Source of the DNA: Pyrocephalus nanus
Taxonomy: Eukaryota; Chordata; Aves; Passeriformes; Tyrannidae
NCBI GenBank assembly: GCA_038380795.1
Contig: CM076264.1
Location: 7,690,001-7,754,000, forward strand
Length of the DNA stretch: 64,000 bases
Reading direction: 5' to 3'
Shown: positions 11,298 to 24,199 of the stretch, one piece after another
How the letters are laid out: every line of letters begins with the position of its first letter
Position numbering within the stretch: position 1 is the stretch's first letter
Made by a program: the position numbers and the translations under genes
The notes under the pieces: generated by a model
Told to the model about the DNA's origin: nothing
Database searches by the model: none
Seen by the model: the letters and a program-made list of their open reading frames with translations, nothing else

Positions 11298-12049
11298 CTG
11301 AGTAGGCAAAGACATCCATGAAATCAGCTACCAGAGGATAAGCCCCGCCTTTTCATCTCACAGTCTGCATTTCATGTTGTCTGTCAAAATACCTCCATTA
11401 TCTGGTGTCTCTACTTTTGACACATTTTGTAAATAGATGTTACAGAAAAAAATTATCCTCTTAATTCTAGTCCTAGCAACTGAACCACAAGCCCATTTCT
11501 GAAAATGCAAGGAAGAAGAGAGTCTATTCCCTCTCCCCAACATGTACACAAGTGCCAGAACTAAAGTGATGCTACAGTTGCACAGCTGAAATAAATTTTC
11601 TTTCTTATTTGTATTGTCTTATTAACAGTAATGCATTTCCTAGCAGATGATCTTACTGTCACTCCAGAGAATATGTGTTTATTGATGAAAAGAAGAGAAA
11701 GTCATTAGTAGTAATGTTGGTGAAGGTGTATATATTGGCAGCAGCAGAATGGAAAATACAAATAGAATATTAAATGGAACAACTAGCAGAAACATGAAAT
11801 TAGTCAAGTGCAAAGATGCAAGACAAATCACTCAAGAAAAAGAGTCAATACCGTTCAAGTATTTGTAAGTAGTCCAGCCCTGCTAGCTACAGTCAACTCC
11901 CTGTTACCTGACATACTAGGGGACTGAAATACCCCGGGTCATGAATAATCCAAGATTATAAACATATTGCAGGGATCTAAATGGCTCTGTAGACTCAGCT
12001 GGAATCAAGCAGGCCTCGTAAGCTGTAGTTCAGACCTGTCCCCAGCTGA
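11298..12049. other. Non-coding sequence
   Basis: No repeat or gene recognised. A 63-codon minus-strand frame at 11358-11549 lacks features. Confidence 0.5.
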
Positions 12050-12480
12050 CCCAGGCTGGTTCCTCACACAGCCACTGAACAGCCTCCATGCTCCGTGACA
12101 ACCTGCTCCACCAGGATCTTATTAGCCTGAGTGCCACGACAGTCCCGAGCCAGTGCTCTGAACTCCTGTGGTGTGGTGCTGGAGCCAATAAACCTTCCCA
12201 GGAACAGAGTGTTTAGCCTAGTAGGACGACACCAGCTCTGCCTGGCGGGGCTGTCGCCGAGCTGCAGCTTCTGTCCCTACTGCACTGTCTGCAAAGCCAT
12301 CTGGTGCTGCTGCCCCGGCTCCCCGGCCATGGCCAGGGGCTTTGCCACCATCCAGAAAGCCCCCAGAGCTGGCTGGGGATTAGCTGCTCTCTGTGCTGCC
12401 TTTATCTGGCAATGCATTTATTATGTAATGTACTTTAACAACAAAGGAGAGAGACGGGAAAAGGATTAGTTCTGAAATTA
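12050..12480. other. GC-rich block with several CpGs
   Basis: By eye about 60% GC at 12121-12360, against a window that is mostly well below 40%. At least eight CpG dinucleotides lie between 12130 and 12330, including a cluster in CTGGCGGGGCTGTCGCCGAG. It also contains a CCAAT motif (GAGCCAATAAA). The block could be a weak CpG island, an old GC-rich insertion or an unrecognised exon. It contains the small frame at 12329-12469. Confidence 0.45.
12329..12469 (+). CDS. Possible 46-residue single-pass membrane microprotein
   Basis: The ATG sits in a strong Kozak context (GGCCATGG). The frame is also open upstream to an ATG at 12131, but the 12329 start has the better context. The peptide has a basic N-terminus (MARGFATIQKAPRAG), one hydrophobic segment at about residues 16-36 (WGLAALCAAFIWQCIYYVMY) and a charged tail (NNKGERREKD). 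That layout is common in small single-pass membrane proteins, including mitochondrial ones, but I recognise no family. It lies in a GC-rich block of an otherwise AT-rich desert. Chance is the main alternative. Confidence 0.15.
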   Translation: MARGFATIQKAPRAGWGLAALCAAFIWQCIYYVMYFNNKGERREKD

Positions 12481-13107
12481 AGTATTTCAGTAGAGTCAGA
12501 GCACAGGCCCTTGATTCCTGGAAATCCCCAAGTGTCCAACAAGCAAGGTATTTAAGGGCAGGTGTAATTTTAAGCATGCAACCAATCTCCCAATGTTTTG
12601 TGTGGTTAAGTATTTGTCAGCATACACAAAACCCTATAGCAAATTAGAATTCATTTTGCTAAAAATACATGCTTTCCATCGATAAAAAAAAAGGCGTGAC
12701 AAATAAGCTAATAAGGAGATGTATGAATACCTTCCTATTGAAATCTTATTACAGTCTTCAGAAAAAAAAAAAAATTTTGAATATACCTCTTGCTCACTGA
12801 GTATAGCTTAAAGGACACGTTTTCCTTAGATGACCAATATTATCTTCCAAACTAAAGTGGAAGCGAAACCTGAAGTGAGACCAGAAATCCTGGTGGACTG
12901 CTCTACTGGAGCTAATTAGTGCATCCTGAAGCCATGGCAGCTGCCTCCCACCCAGGAGAGGCTGAGGACACTGGAAGCTGCCTGCCTCTGCATCCAGGCT
13001 CAGTCAAGGCTTCACACATGATGACTGTGCTCACCAGGAAGCTCCTGTGCATAGTGATCAGCAAAAGTTAGAGCTGGACAGGAATTTTCCACTGAAATCT
13101 ATTCTTC

Positions 13108-13110
<3 letters not shown>
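12481..13110. other. Non-coding sequence upstream of a poly-A run
   Basis: Moderately GC-rich from about 12900 to 13080 and AT-rich before that. No CR1 or gene recognised. The 200 bases before the long A run could be the body of a poly-A retrotransposed copy, but I cannot identify a parent. Confidence 0.45.

Positions 13111-13146
<36 letters not shown>
13111..13146. repeat. A36 run
   Basis: Thirty-six uninterrupted A preceded by CTTCATT and followed by GCCCACAG. Avian CR1 copies do not end in poly-A, so this is either a plain mononucleotide microsatellite or the tail of a retrocopy. No clear target-site duplication was found around it. Confidence 0.9.
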
Positions 13147-13147
<1 letters not shown>

Positions 13148-13962
13148 CCCACAGCCAGTGTAAGAGCTAGTGCCTCTCTTCCTGACCCAAAGCAAAAGTC
13201 AGGCTTTTCATTTTCACAGTCTCTCTGGCATGGAAGGATATGGTGTTAACTGATGATGAAACCAGTGTATCAGAGAAAGAACTGAAGAACACATTTTAAA
13301 GCCTGCCATTTCATAAACCCATCCATGTATTTCATATATGCATTTAAAGCTATAAAGCATTTGTTTTACAGTGAATTTTATTCTATTTATTAGGCTATAA
13401 TTCACTTCTGTGTATATCATACCTACATTAATAATATGATTAGAGGTTGCAGTGATCTTATAAATATCTTGTTAAACTTTCAGAGGTCAGAAAAATCCAA
13501 CCTCATAGCTACTCAATCAAAATATTCATAATCATCTAGTATAAGAATATTGGAAACTGACGTGTCAGCATATCACAGTGACCAGAAAAATTACAAAGAA
13601 CCAAAGACTGCAATGCCATCACTCTTCTCTACTCTGCTGTTACTCCTGCTTCTAGACTGGATGCCTGGCCACCCCACAGTCCTGTGTCAGGGCACACAGT
13701 CTCCACAGGCATCTCCCTTGATGGAGGGTTGGAAGCCCACGTGCAAACCAAAAGTCCTAGTGCAATGCAGACATAACCTCTGGGATTCAATTCCTTTCTG
13801 CATGCACAGCTAAAAATCTTAATATCAGCACAGTTTCCACTAGATGATTGACCTACTGCTTTCCAATACTGTGCCTTTCTTTTTAAAGTTGTATCACTTG
13901 CAGAAACGAGTTGGTTTGGGTTTTTTCCAGCAAATTCTATGCTCAATGTTGGAATGATTCTT
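13147..13962. other. Non-coding sequence
   Basis: Contains overlapping open frames on opposite strands at about 13550-13946 (87 codons plus, 105 codons minus). Neither shows a domain. A Leu-rich stretch in the plus frame superficially resembles a signal peptide but has no supporting context. Confidence 0.45.
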
Positions 13963-14080
13963 CCCTGTTATTTCATTAAACAGCAAATCACTCCAAGTTG
14001 TTCTCCTGCCTTGGAATGGTGTTTGCTTCCTGCCCTGTTATTTCATTAAACAGAAAATCACTCCAAGTTGTTCTCCCACC
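13963..14080. repeat. Two-copy direct duplication, 70 bp period
   Basis: CCCTGTTATTTCATTAAACAG, then AAATCACTCCAAGTTGTTCTC, occurs at 13963-14010 and again at 14033-14080 with very few differences. The 22-base gap also shares GGAATG with the sequence before copy one, so the duplicated unit is probably about 70 bp. The near identity suggests a recent event. Confidence 0.9.
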
Positions 14081-15562
14081 CATGTCCTGAAGAAAACTGC
14101 TTTCCTCTTTTATTGCATTCTGTCCCTCATGGCCTTGTCAATCAAAGTTTCCCTTTGGAGAATTGTCTACACTGGTTCACACAGGTTGCACCCAGGGAGG
14201 TGCAGTCAGCTCAGGGAGCCACGGAAGGAGAATGAGTCCATGAATTTTTTCAGCTGCAACTCAGCAGGGCAAATCAGTGCCATAGAAAGTGCAATATCAT
14301 ATTGAAATAATTCTGAAAATATGTTTCACTGTTTCCTCATTGATTGCTTTTTTTTCTGAGTGCTTGTTAACAAAATTGTGTGAAATTTCAGTTTGACCAG
14401 ATCTGGGAAAAAAATAAGTGTTGGAATACTGAAGTTTCCCACTAGATGGAAATTGTGATTCTTAGCTCAGGTCTAATCATGATACTTTTGTTCAAAATGC
14501 AACAAACAAAAACGCCAATCTCGGGTTTTTCAAAACAAACAGTTCTTGCTCAAGGAAAACATCTGGGAAATATTAATCAATACAAAATGGATATTCAACA
14601 ACATTGAATAAAGTTATTATTTCATATTTATCTGTTATTTGTTTTTTAATAACTGAGTTTTAGGACTCAATTCAGTCCTGATTTGAATACATATAAGTTT
14701 CACTGGCTGAACATATGCTTCTTGCTGTGATAACTCCAGTTTTTCCGAAACAGAGAATGCATTACTTTTTAGTTACTATGCAAAAATCACAGAAATTGAA
14801 AACCAGTAAACCATATAAATGGTGAAGCACTGATTTAATGAGAAGCTACCTGTACTTAGGCATAAACTAACAAATACAATTATTTTTTAATTGCAACCTG
14901 TGTCTAGCATTGTAGATGTAAAGCTTTTTGAATGCTGTTAATTCACCTAGATTACCATAGTCAGAGGAAAACCTTTCCTAAATAACTCTGAGATTCAAAA
15001 AGCCCAACAAACCAGAAGCTTTCAGTCCTATCTCTGAAAACATTTTTAGGAATTCAAGATTCTGGAAATTATTTTGGTTCACGGCCCTTTTTCTTCCAAA
15101 TTAAAAGTCTCAGATCTGTTATAGTATTCTGCACAGTGTTTTAGAGAAGATGTGCACAGTGAAATACATTGAATTTATGGCCAGATCTGTCATTCTGAAG
15201 CTGGCAGAGAGCTGACTTCAGGTATTTATGAAAGAGACACCCTATTTTCACCCAAATCAAGTACTTATAAATACTTAGGCAACTGAAGTATCCTTCAGCT
15301 GCCCATGGGAAACCAAGTTTGTTATTAAGAGGCAACTCACACTGGTTTCTGAGCAAGGGAAAAATAAAAAAGATATTTGGATATTCAGAGAGTATGGCAT
15401 TATAAAGGATGATCCAAGCTCTGTGAGGTCTGGGGTCAGGAATGTGAGGTATATTCTGTGAAACTTGCTGATAGAGAAACAGCTTTGAAGCAAAAAAATG
15501 GGAATTTGAAGCCTTTTGCTGGGAAACTTTGAGAGGTTATTTTGGTCTGGGCCTGTCTTCAG
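14081..15562. other. AT-rich non-coding sequence
   Basis: Nothing recognised. Short open frames near 15141-15493 on the minus strand are featureless. Confidence 0.5.
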
Positions 15563-15650
15563 AGTCAGAGCAGACAGCTATATTAAAACGAGCCTTGCAG
15601 TGGTGACTGAGACCAGAGCATCTTCCAGCATCATGTCCCATATTGTCAGA
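15563..15650 (+). other. Candidate 88 bp exon (unidentified)
   Basis: Acceptor GGGCCTGTCTTCAG and a perfect donor core, CAGA|GTAAGT, flank an 88 bp segment that is open in one frame (peptide begins VRADSYIKTSLAVV and ends SSSIMSHIVR). The frame is also open beyond the splice sites, from 15516 to 15728. No family recognised, and the signal strength is compatible with chance. Confidence 0.13.
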
Positions 15651-18600
15651 GTAAGTACTGTGGCCAGTGCCTACCAAAAGAGGTGCCCAACAATGTCAGA
15701 ACATATCCTGGTCTTTAAAATGTACTAAAATATATAACTATTTGTTTATATTAATTGCTCATGCAGTTACTGATGCTGCCTCATGGTGTTTTCTAACGCG
15801 CTGACAGAATGGGTTAGGTACGAATTTGGGACTCCTGTGGCTAAGGGAGACAGGTCTGGTGAGACTAACAGGATCACTGAACTCTTTCCCCGACTTGAGG
15901 GATATCCATGATGTCCATGGTTATAGCTGAAGGTGGCTCAAGAGAGACCGAAGTATAAAGGGGAGGGGGGCAAGACTGAGGAGGAAGAAACGAAGATAAA
16001 TCAATTTCTTGAAAAACAGGACCACAGGTGGATACAACAGATGTAAAACTAGAAGCTCATTAAAGATGGGACAACTGCTGCCAGATTTACACATTTGCTA
16101 GTACAAGATATTGGTACATTGCCTGGGCATGAGGAATTACTCATAAAAGGCACCCGTGCAAATATACCTGGGTGCATAACTCCTTCATGATGGAGTCTAA
16201 CCTGGCTGTCTTCACAGGATTCATTATTGCCATTGCATACCTCTGTGCAAAAACAGTAATAAAAGAGGGATTTTCTTTGCATGTTCATCTTAATTCTAAG
16301 ATTTTGGTCTCTTTTATATTTTGGTGGCATAAGAAAACGCAGTACATACTGCTTCATACCTAATGTTAGCTCTGGCAGTTTACCTAATGAAAAAGGAGTC
16401 CATAACCCTTCGGTGACCATATGGCATTACATATGTTTAGTGCAATCTGCAGATGTAACTCTCCGAAAATGCCGTCCTTTGGCTGATCTAGATGTTAATC
16501 CACAAACTGAACAAGTGGAGAACCTCTCGACCCATTATGCCTGTGAGCTACAAAACAAATGCTCTGTCTTGTACATCCTTATGAATGCCTGCCAGGATCC
16601 CAGAAGCAGTATCTGAAACAGATATTTCTTTTTAACCCAGACAATTGTTTATCTGGACAATAAAAAAAACCTTACATGTGTGTAAGTTTCAGACATGCAT
16701 TTCTTTGCCATAAACTATAATTACAATAAAATGAGCAGAACTAGCTCTCAAAGGCTGCTTTGAGTGTGAAAAACAAATTTACACAAAGCAGTCCTCCAAC
16801 ACTTTTGACCCATAACTCTTTTCGGGTGCAAGACAGCATTTCTAGTCTGTCAAAAGGAGAATTAGTCTAGTCTAGACTTTTCCAGCACGTATAAATCAAA
16901 AATCAGGAGATCCCAGTTCATATCTTCAATTAGTCTAATACTATGTTTATATACTCTGGGTTTTTTAATGAAGTGCCTTTTATATTCCATTTATTTTTCC
17001 ATCAATTATTAAAAATATTTTGAAATGTCTGATGATAAATGTTTAGAAATGAGATGAACATTTTATTTTGATGTCCTAAGATTGTACATTGTGAGCATTT
17101 TCATTATATTCTAGTTTACAGAGACACCTCCTCCTCTCACTTAATTGCTAAACACTTGTTTAGCTCCTCCCTTCCCTTTCCATTTTCTTGGCATCGACTT
17201 TAATACTGTACTGGGTAAATGGAAGTTATTATGTACTATGTAATTTGGATTAAAGAAAAAATTAAATACAAAATAAGATGAGAGACTGCCTTCTGGGAAA
17301 AAAGTGCATAAGAATAATAAAAAAGCCTCAAAGAGGGCCACAACCCACTCACTGAAATGTGGGACAAGCTATAAGGAAGTCTCTCAGCAACAGCGAGTTT
17401 TATAATCTGTGAAATTTATTTTATCTCCATCATAAATGAGAGTCTCACAGAAGAATCTGGATGGTTCGAAGCATTTACTGGTCTTGTGATAACTGGTGTG
17501 CTATTTTACAGTTTAAAAGCTAAAAAACATTGATGGAGAAATGCCAACTTTGTTTAAATTACAGACATCATTAAATTTTATAGTTATTTAACATTTTCAT
17601 GTTAAATTTATTATTTCATTTGAGTAATCAATATAATGATAATATTTACTATTTCTAATTTTGTGTTTCTTACATTTTCTTGTAAATACAAGCTCATTAC
17701 CAGCCATTTGTTTCCTTTCCTTTATTTAAATGAAGTGTATATGAGATACATTCCAAAATACAGAAAACTAATAAACTGAATGTCATTTGGGGAGTGGGAT
17801 GGGCTGTTTAGATAAGACCCATTTTTTTATTACTACAAATTAGATGATCAATATTTCAGCTATTACCCTACTTATAACTATTCACTGTGGGTTACATGTT
17901 TACCTAGTACAAAATGCTGTTCTAAGAGAAATCAGTAACAACTACTTCACTTTATACCAGTTGGTGAACTGCCTTTTTGGGTAATCCTTGGTAAAGGTGC
18001 TACCATAACTTGCTTTTTAAAAATTGCTTGATTGGTCATCGAAACTACAGAATTTTCTCTCACTTTTCACCTAAGATGATGACCTCAAAGTGGTATTGAA
18101 ACAGCAGAATAAACATTTGAAGTTAAACTATTTTTTCTTACATTAATACACAGAGCACTGATCCCCTGGAGACTTTTTTTGAGAATAAGAAGTTCCTAAT
18201 TTTGCATAAAATATATATTTAAAAAGACTGTAAGTGCTAAAAGTACACTGACTACTTCGTTAGTGCAGGTTTTATTATTCATAAATCTCCATGATATTTC
18301 CTATTTACACAAATGAACATATGAATGTGAAAATTAAGAGAGAGAGTACAAGTGTATTACTCTGTATACTACTCAAAGCAAATACTGTCTCAAAATTAAA
18401 TTAATTATCAGTGTGTCTGGAGCAGCAGACTGAAACTTGACCAACCACAGGCAAATATGGCCAGTCCAACAAGGGGCACAAAACTGCACCTCAGGCACCG
18501 TAACACTGCTGTGCTATGCTCCTGTACACAGCTTCTCCCATCACACAAATCTGCAGTATCTTCCACAACTACACAGTTTGCCACTGCATCTATTTTGTAA

Positions 18601-21600
18601 TAAAATTTGCACTAATCTCCTTTCATTTTAAACCACTGATGTAATAATCAGTCCAATAATGCGTTTGAATTACAGGTCCAAAGAAAATGAAGAAAATTCA
18701 ATTTGAAGAACAGCCACATGTCCAGTTTTAAGACAAATACACATAAAATACAGTGTACTAAGTTTAAAATCTAACCTGAGATGGCTCAACTGTCTACATT
18801 GTTTCATTTTAGAAGAGACATAGCACAAATGCATGAATAACACAACTGCATCACCATGTTCAGTGCATCTCTAGAAGCTTTCCAGTTTGATTCCTAGAGG
18901 TGTATCTTTTTTCCACAATGCCAAAAACATAAAACATAAAACTTTACAAAGGCTGGCCCCTGATGTAGTCAAGGACTGAGGTTAAATCACTTAGTGGAGG
19001 AATAGCCACTTCCCAAGCAACCCTCCTATGATTAGTAAAGGGATATAAATAGACAATGATTGCTGCCCCGACTCTCCTAGGTGAGGCTGTAGTTATGGCT
19101 CTCACACAATAATTTTAGTAGGAATTCAGTAATAGAACACATTTATTAAATAGAGAGTTTAGAATAAGTACAGTAGTCAGATTGTAAGGATTAATTCCCC
19201 ACATTCACATCATTATTTTCCTTTCCCCCAAAAAAACTGTATCTTGGCAATGTTAGGAAAACCTTAATTATTCATCATAAATACCTTCTATTATTATTTC
19301 TTTTATCCATTTTTCTGATTTTTTTTTCCATATACCTTTAAAGTAGACCTTTGAGAATTCATATTATGGTTTTGATATATTTGGCTTGGTGTTCTAAGTT
19401 ATATTGAATTTAATCATGGGGTCACCTGAACCAAGTAGCTTTTCTGTTTCTAATCTACTAACTGCACATTTTTGCTGAGATTGGAAAGGACAAGTCCTAT
19501 TAGGACTCTGAAACCGCAGGTCAATAACTCTTTATTTCTCTACAATTTTATTTTTCATTGTTCCATGCTTTTCAGTTTTCCCAGTTCATACTAGGAAATT
19601 GAAATCAGCCATCACTACAGCCTGATTGTTTTCTTATTTTCCTCATGTTGTGCCGAGGGCTGTTACTCTCTTTCTTCTACTGATGGCTTGTTCCAGGAGC
19701 AGCCAGAATCCTTTTACTTTACTGAGTCTACTGCTAGTGTGTGCAAATACTTAACACAAAGAGCTGCTTTAGAAGAAAACATAGGTTTGCAGGTAGAAAA
19801 GTAATTCATCAGGTTCCTCACATATTTCTCATCTAATTCTTTACATTTAATTAAGTTTAACCTCTTCTATAAACTCTTCAAGGATGTCAGTCAGGAATAG
19901 TTTAAGGACATCATGTGCATGCTGCGACTGAACTCTCCATCACAGACATCAACTTTAGAAAACAAATTCTTAATGCTGTTACTTAATAGCATAAAAAAAC
20001 ATTATGGCAGGGTCTATGCAAACCTCTAAGTCAAACCTCTCAACAAAGAAAGAATGAAAGGCCTGTCCTGTGTTTCTAAGGCTGCAATCACATGGTGATT
20101 TTAAGGTAATACATCACACTGCCACTGGAGAGCAAGTCTTGTCCCTCCTAGCTCCACAACTCCCCCCTCCCCACTCATGGGGAGCCAGCCCATGAAAAAA
20201 CATGTGGAAAACAAGAGAGGGGATCAGAAGATGCTGGGAGACACTGGCAGACTGAACCCTGTCAAGGCCCTGTACTGCAGAGGGGTGGTGGTTGTGGTCT
20301 CTCAGTCCTTGTTCTATGTGGTCATAGAGGCTTGGGAGCCCACACTCGTCTGACTCCACACGCACGCCCCGACAGCAGGTATGTACAAACAGCAAAGATC
20401 TTGGCTGTGCAAAGAGATGATTCAGTAAAACTCAACCTAAGCAAAATATTCAAAAAAGCCTCTGTGTTTGACTTCAGTTGATAAAAGAAAGAAAAATCCA
20501 GAGCAGAGGGTGAAGCTGTACTTGACCAGACCTTTGTTTGTCCTTAACTTGTTTTGCTGTGTTTGTAGATACTTCAAGATCAGCCTCACAGCCAGTTTTG
20601 CTGCTACCCTGATTAAATGCTATAAAGCAGCCAGTCTTCAAGGCTAAATGTCCATGAGGCTTTATACTCACCTTCTGAGAATAGCAACTCTTGACAACAC
20701 ACAGAAGAAGAAAAAAGCTTTTTTCTACATAAAATAGTTTTAAGTAAATAACAAGATATCACTATTAAAAATAAAGCTGCAATATTATCTTTTTCTTATG
20801 AAGTCCAATCAAACAATTGCTTCCTTATGGTAGCAATGGTTTCTGACAGAGATGACTAAACAAAAAAAACCTTTGCCTATAAGTTCATTGGAAAGAAACA
20901 TCAAAATGCGCAGCTTATGCTGTACAATGAAGTTTTCTGATGGTAATTTCTTCCTTTCTACAGCCTGCTTCGGTATGGCATACTCTTATGCTGCAGTTTA
21001 TGTTCAAAGTCACCATCCCCCTATTTAGCAAAAAAGTAATGATCACTGAAGACTACCTCCTTAGACAGACTTTTGTGTTTATGGTTCCTGTATGATTACC
21101 TTCTAACAACAATACCAGAAGTGATAATTCTTATTTTTGAGGGGTGGAGAACAAAAAAATGAAAAAATTCAGATAAGTCTTTCAGAGAAAATAGCAAATA
21201 TTTTTATTTTCAACTATTTTTATCTGGAAAAAAATTATACAAAAATAATGCTCATTAAAAAACATTATAATTTATTTCTTTCCTACTCATAGGGCATAGA
21301 TTATCCTCGCTTCTCCCATATGGCATAGAGGCAATGTTTACCATCATAGAGCCTTGAAATTTAAACCAAAACAAAACATACTTTAGATTCTGTCATAGCA
21401 CAAATAATACAACATAAGTTACTCAAACGGAGAACATGTCAGTGCATATTTTATGACTATCCAAGTCAGAACACATAACTGATTTCTTTTGGTTTATTCC
21501 TTAAATATGGCAAAACACACTGGTAGAAAGTTGGAGGTGTTACCAAGTACACAACAAATCCATAGCTTAAACTGACATTTATTTTTGTTTCCTCCCTCCC

Positions 21601-22132
21601 AATCAGTATGTATAATTTATGCTGTATTTTAGTATTACAGATGATGGTATACATCTTTATAAATATTTCTACATGTATGTATACACACATATATATCTCT
21701 CACTTTCTACAGATATATATTTATAAAGAGGAAGAGCAAATTATCTTGGCTTTATATAAAGGCATTGAGTTAAAAAAGGAAAAGGGAGAATAAAATTAGC
21801 CTGGCATGACTGTATGAGATTAGACACTAAAATTATCCTCCCGCAGTCATTATTAGTTCTCTAAACAGCTTTAACTAATTTGCTTAGGCACACTACTATT
21901 TATTGAAACTAATGAAAAAACATGCAACCTCTGTGTTCATTTTTGGTGAATTCAAACCTCTGAATGTAATAAGACTTTTTTTAAAACTTTTTTTATTAAT
22001 CAGTTCATTTTTATAAAACTCTCTTTGCTTACTCAAGCTTCCATTTTCAACAACAGCTCATGCTAGAAGTGCTCATATTCCCTAAATTTATTCATTTAAG
22101 GAACTTAAATGATATTATATGACCACTATTTT
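15651..22132. other. Long non-coding stretch, mostly AT-rich
   Basis: No CR1 or LTR seen. The largest frames are 123 codons minus at 16049-16420, 111 codons plus at 16281-16616 and 93 codons minus at 20114-20395. They overlap one another or lack motifs and do not resemble known proteins. The segment 20110-20395 is GC-richer than its surroundings. A TA/CA-rich patch lies at about 21672-21722. Everything else is ordinary desert sequence. Confidence 0.5.
21672..21697. repeat. Short TA/CA-rich microsatellite
   Basis: CATGTATGTATACACACATA followed by TATAT, an imperfect dinucleotide tract. Confidence 0.6.
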
Positions 22133-22310
22133 CACCAAAAAACCCTTCCGAAAAACCCAACCAAAAAAACCAAAAAACTAAAAACAAACAAACAAACAAA
22201 CAAAAACCCTAACCAAATGAAACCAAAACAACAAAACCCCAAACAAACAAATCCCAAAAACCAAAAACACAAACAACCCAACAGAAACCAACAAACTACG
22301 AAAAAATCCC
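22133..22310. repeat. A/C-rich low-complexity tract, part 1
   Basis: Nearly all A and C on the plus strand: AAAAAACC-type units, then ACAAACAAACAAACAAAC, then irregular AACCAAAC mixtures, with only a handful of G and T. An open frame through it encodes only Lys/Asn/Gln/Pro/Thr low complexity and is not a gene. Confidence 0.9.
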
Positions 22311-22398
22311 AGGAATTTCAAACCTGAACATGACTATTTATAGCCACCCACAGGATTTTTTTTAAAAATTGTCAATATCCACGAATATTTCCCCTCTG
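22311..22398. other. Ordinary sequence between the two A/C-rich tracts
   Basis: About 88 bases of mixed composition with a TTTTTTTTAAAAA step. Nothing recognised. Confidence 0.5.
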
Positions 22399-22596
22399 AA
22401 AACAAACAAACAAACAAAAAATCAACCAATCAAAAAAACCCATCCCCTCAAAAAAAAAAAATCCTAAAAGAAAAACAAAATCAAAAAACCTAAAAAAAAA
22501 AAACAAAACCAAAACAAAACAAAAAAAAACAAACAAACAAAAAAAACAAAAACAAAAAAAAAAAAAAAACAAAAAACAAAACAGAACAAAAAAACA
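22399..22596. repeat. A/C-rich low-complexity tract, part 2
   Basis: AACAAACAAACAAACAAAAA, then A-rich blocks with scattered C and a long A run near 22555-22569. Same strand bias as part 1. The minus-strand frame through it is a Phe-rich artefact. Confidence 0.9.
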
Positions 22597-24199
22597 GGTG
22601 GCACTTATTCACATGAATTTGACCACAGAAGAAAGAAAACTCCAATAACCAGATACATAATTTATGACAGGTGGGGTTTTTTCAGCTTTATTTTCACTGT
22701 TCCAGACATTAAACAATTTATAAAGACTAATAGTATTGATTTGATCTCATACCTTTCTTCATGTTATATGTTTCTGAAAATTCACTTACTTTGCCTGGAG
22801 CTAACTCCTGAAAACATCTGACCTCCTGTCACTGCTAACCAAAGAACTGGCTTTATGCTTGTTGGGTGTTTGTTCACTCTGTCAGTGTATTTTGCCATAT
22901 GCAAATCAGTGGAAACCAGGTATTATTTAATCAGTCAAAGAAGAACTTACAACTTCTGGTGGCCTTTACATGTGCATTCTTTTTTCTGTCTTGCTCCATC
23001 AGCTTTTGTTTCTCATCCAGATCAACCAGCACTCAGCAGAAGTGCCAATAACAAATGGGTGGGCTTGGTTTTCAGGGAGCCCAAGTGTTTTACATCATCC
23101 TTTGTTTCCTAGAAAGTCACCTACAAGGTTTGCAACCCAATCCCACCCTGAATAATTGCAGACATTTTGGCTAAACAAAAGAATGCGAATTGTTGGGGGT
23201 TTAGGTTTAAATGGACAGGCAACTCCCCAAAACTGTTAGTGTGTTGAAAGTTTGTGTGTAACACTCTCTCTCAGCAAGAATATAATTTTCTGTTTTCTGG
23301 TAGAACTAGTCTCCCAAGGTGGTTACTACACAGGTGATCTTGTGTACTTTTTACCTGCTGCTGGACAGACTGGTCTCCCACTGCTTTTGTTTACAACAAT
23401 TTTTTTAAGAGTGATTTTTTTTTAATGATTTTTTAAGTGTCAAATGAAAAGCCAGAGTGTACCCTGTGAAATGGTTTAGATGAGCCGTTTAGAGACACCT
23501 AGCAGGTAAACCATTCAAGCAAACCAAGACTTTTTCATTAATAAAAATACTACCCGTCTGGTGTTTCAGGGCACTTTCTGTATAGCTTTTCCTCCATCCC
23601 TACTCACAGTGTAATTCTTAATCTGTGATGTACATATGACAGGCCTAAATCCTAAGTAACACAATATTTGCTTTGATAAAGTGAACACTTGAAAAAAATA
23701 TTTCAAGCATCTAACTAGAAGAACTAATTTTCTTGTTTTACTCAGTAACTGTTACTGTGTGTAAACGGAATACAGATTTGCTTGCAGAGAGCTCTTGGCA
23801 GCAGTGTTGCTATTATCTTTGTCAAACTTCTGGCAAGTTTAGATATTTTGTTTAAAAGCTGCACGTGGAAAAAAAGCAAGTGAAGCCTGTGGAACATTTG
23901 TAGCACATTAACATAGATTTTTGTTTCAGTTTCCAGTAGTCCAAATGAAAGTTCAAGGATTTCAAAAGCATAATGTAATTTAGCGTTGTAGAAGTTCCAT
24001 TCTATCCTCTGCTGTCTTTAAAATCAATCCCAATTTAGGTGGCAAAATGTGTTTAAACTGGTGTAATTCCATTCTGAATGCAAAAATCTAGGCCATACAC
24101 TTCATGCTGTTGCTAAACACGGCCAGCACCTGAACACTAATAAGGTGCTAATTAAGAACTGCCATTTTAAGTCTATCGTGCTTTTGCATGTGAACTCAC
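22597..24199. other. Non-coding sequence
   Basis: Overlapping short plus-strand frames at 22855-23155 have no domain features. No repeat recognised. Confidence 0.5.

Noticed and set aside
16049..16616. Opposite-strand frames of 123 and 111 codons
   Set aside because: They overlap each other on opposite strands and show no motif or codon bias.
20673..20790. Minus-strand donor GAAG|GTGAGT with a hydrophobic open frame
   Set aside because: Acceptor is weak, composition is AT-driven (Leu/Ile/Phe/Lys), and the phase does not fit the other candidates.
22109..22327. Lys/Asn/Gln/Pro-rich frame
   Set aside because: Direct translation of an A/C low-complexity tract.
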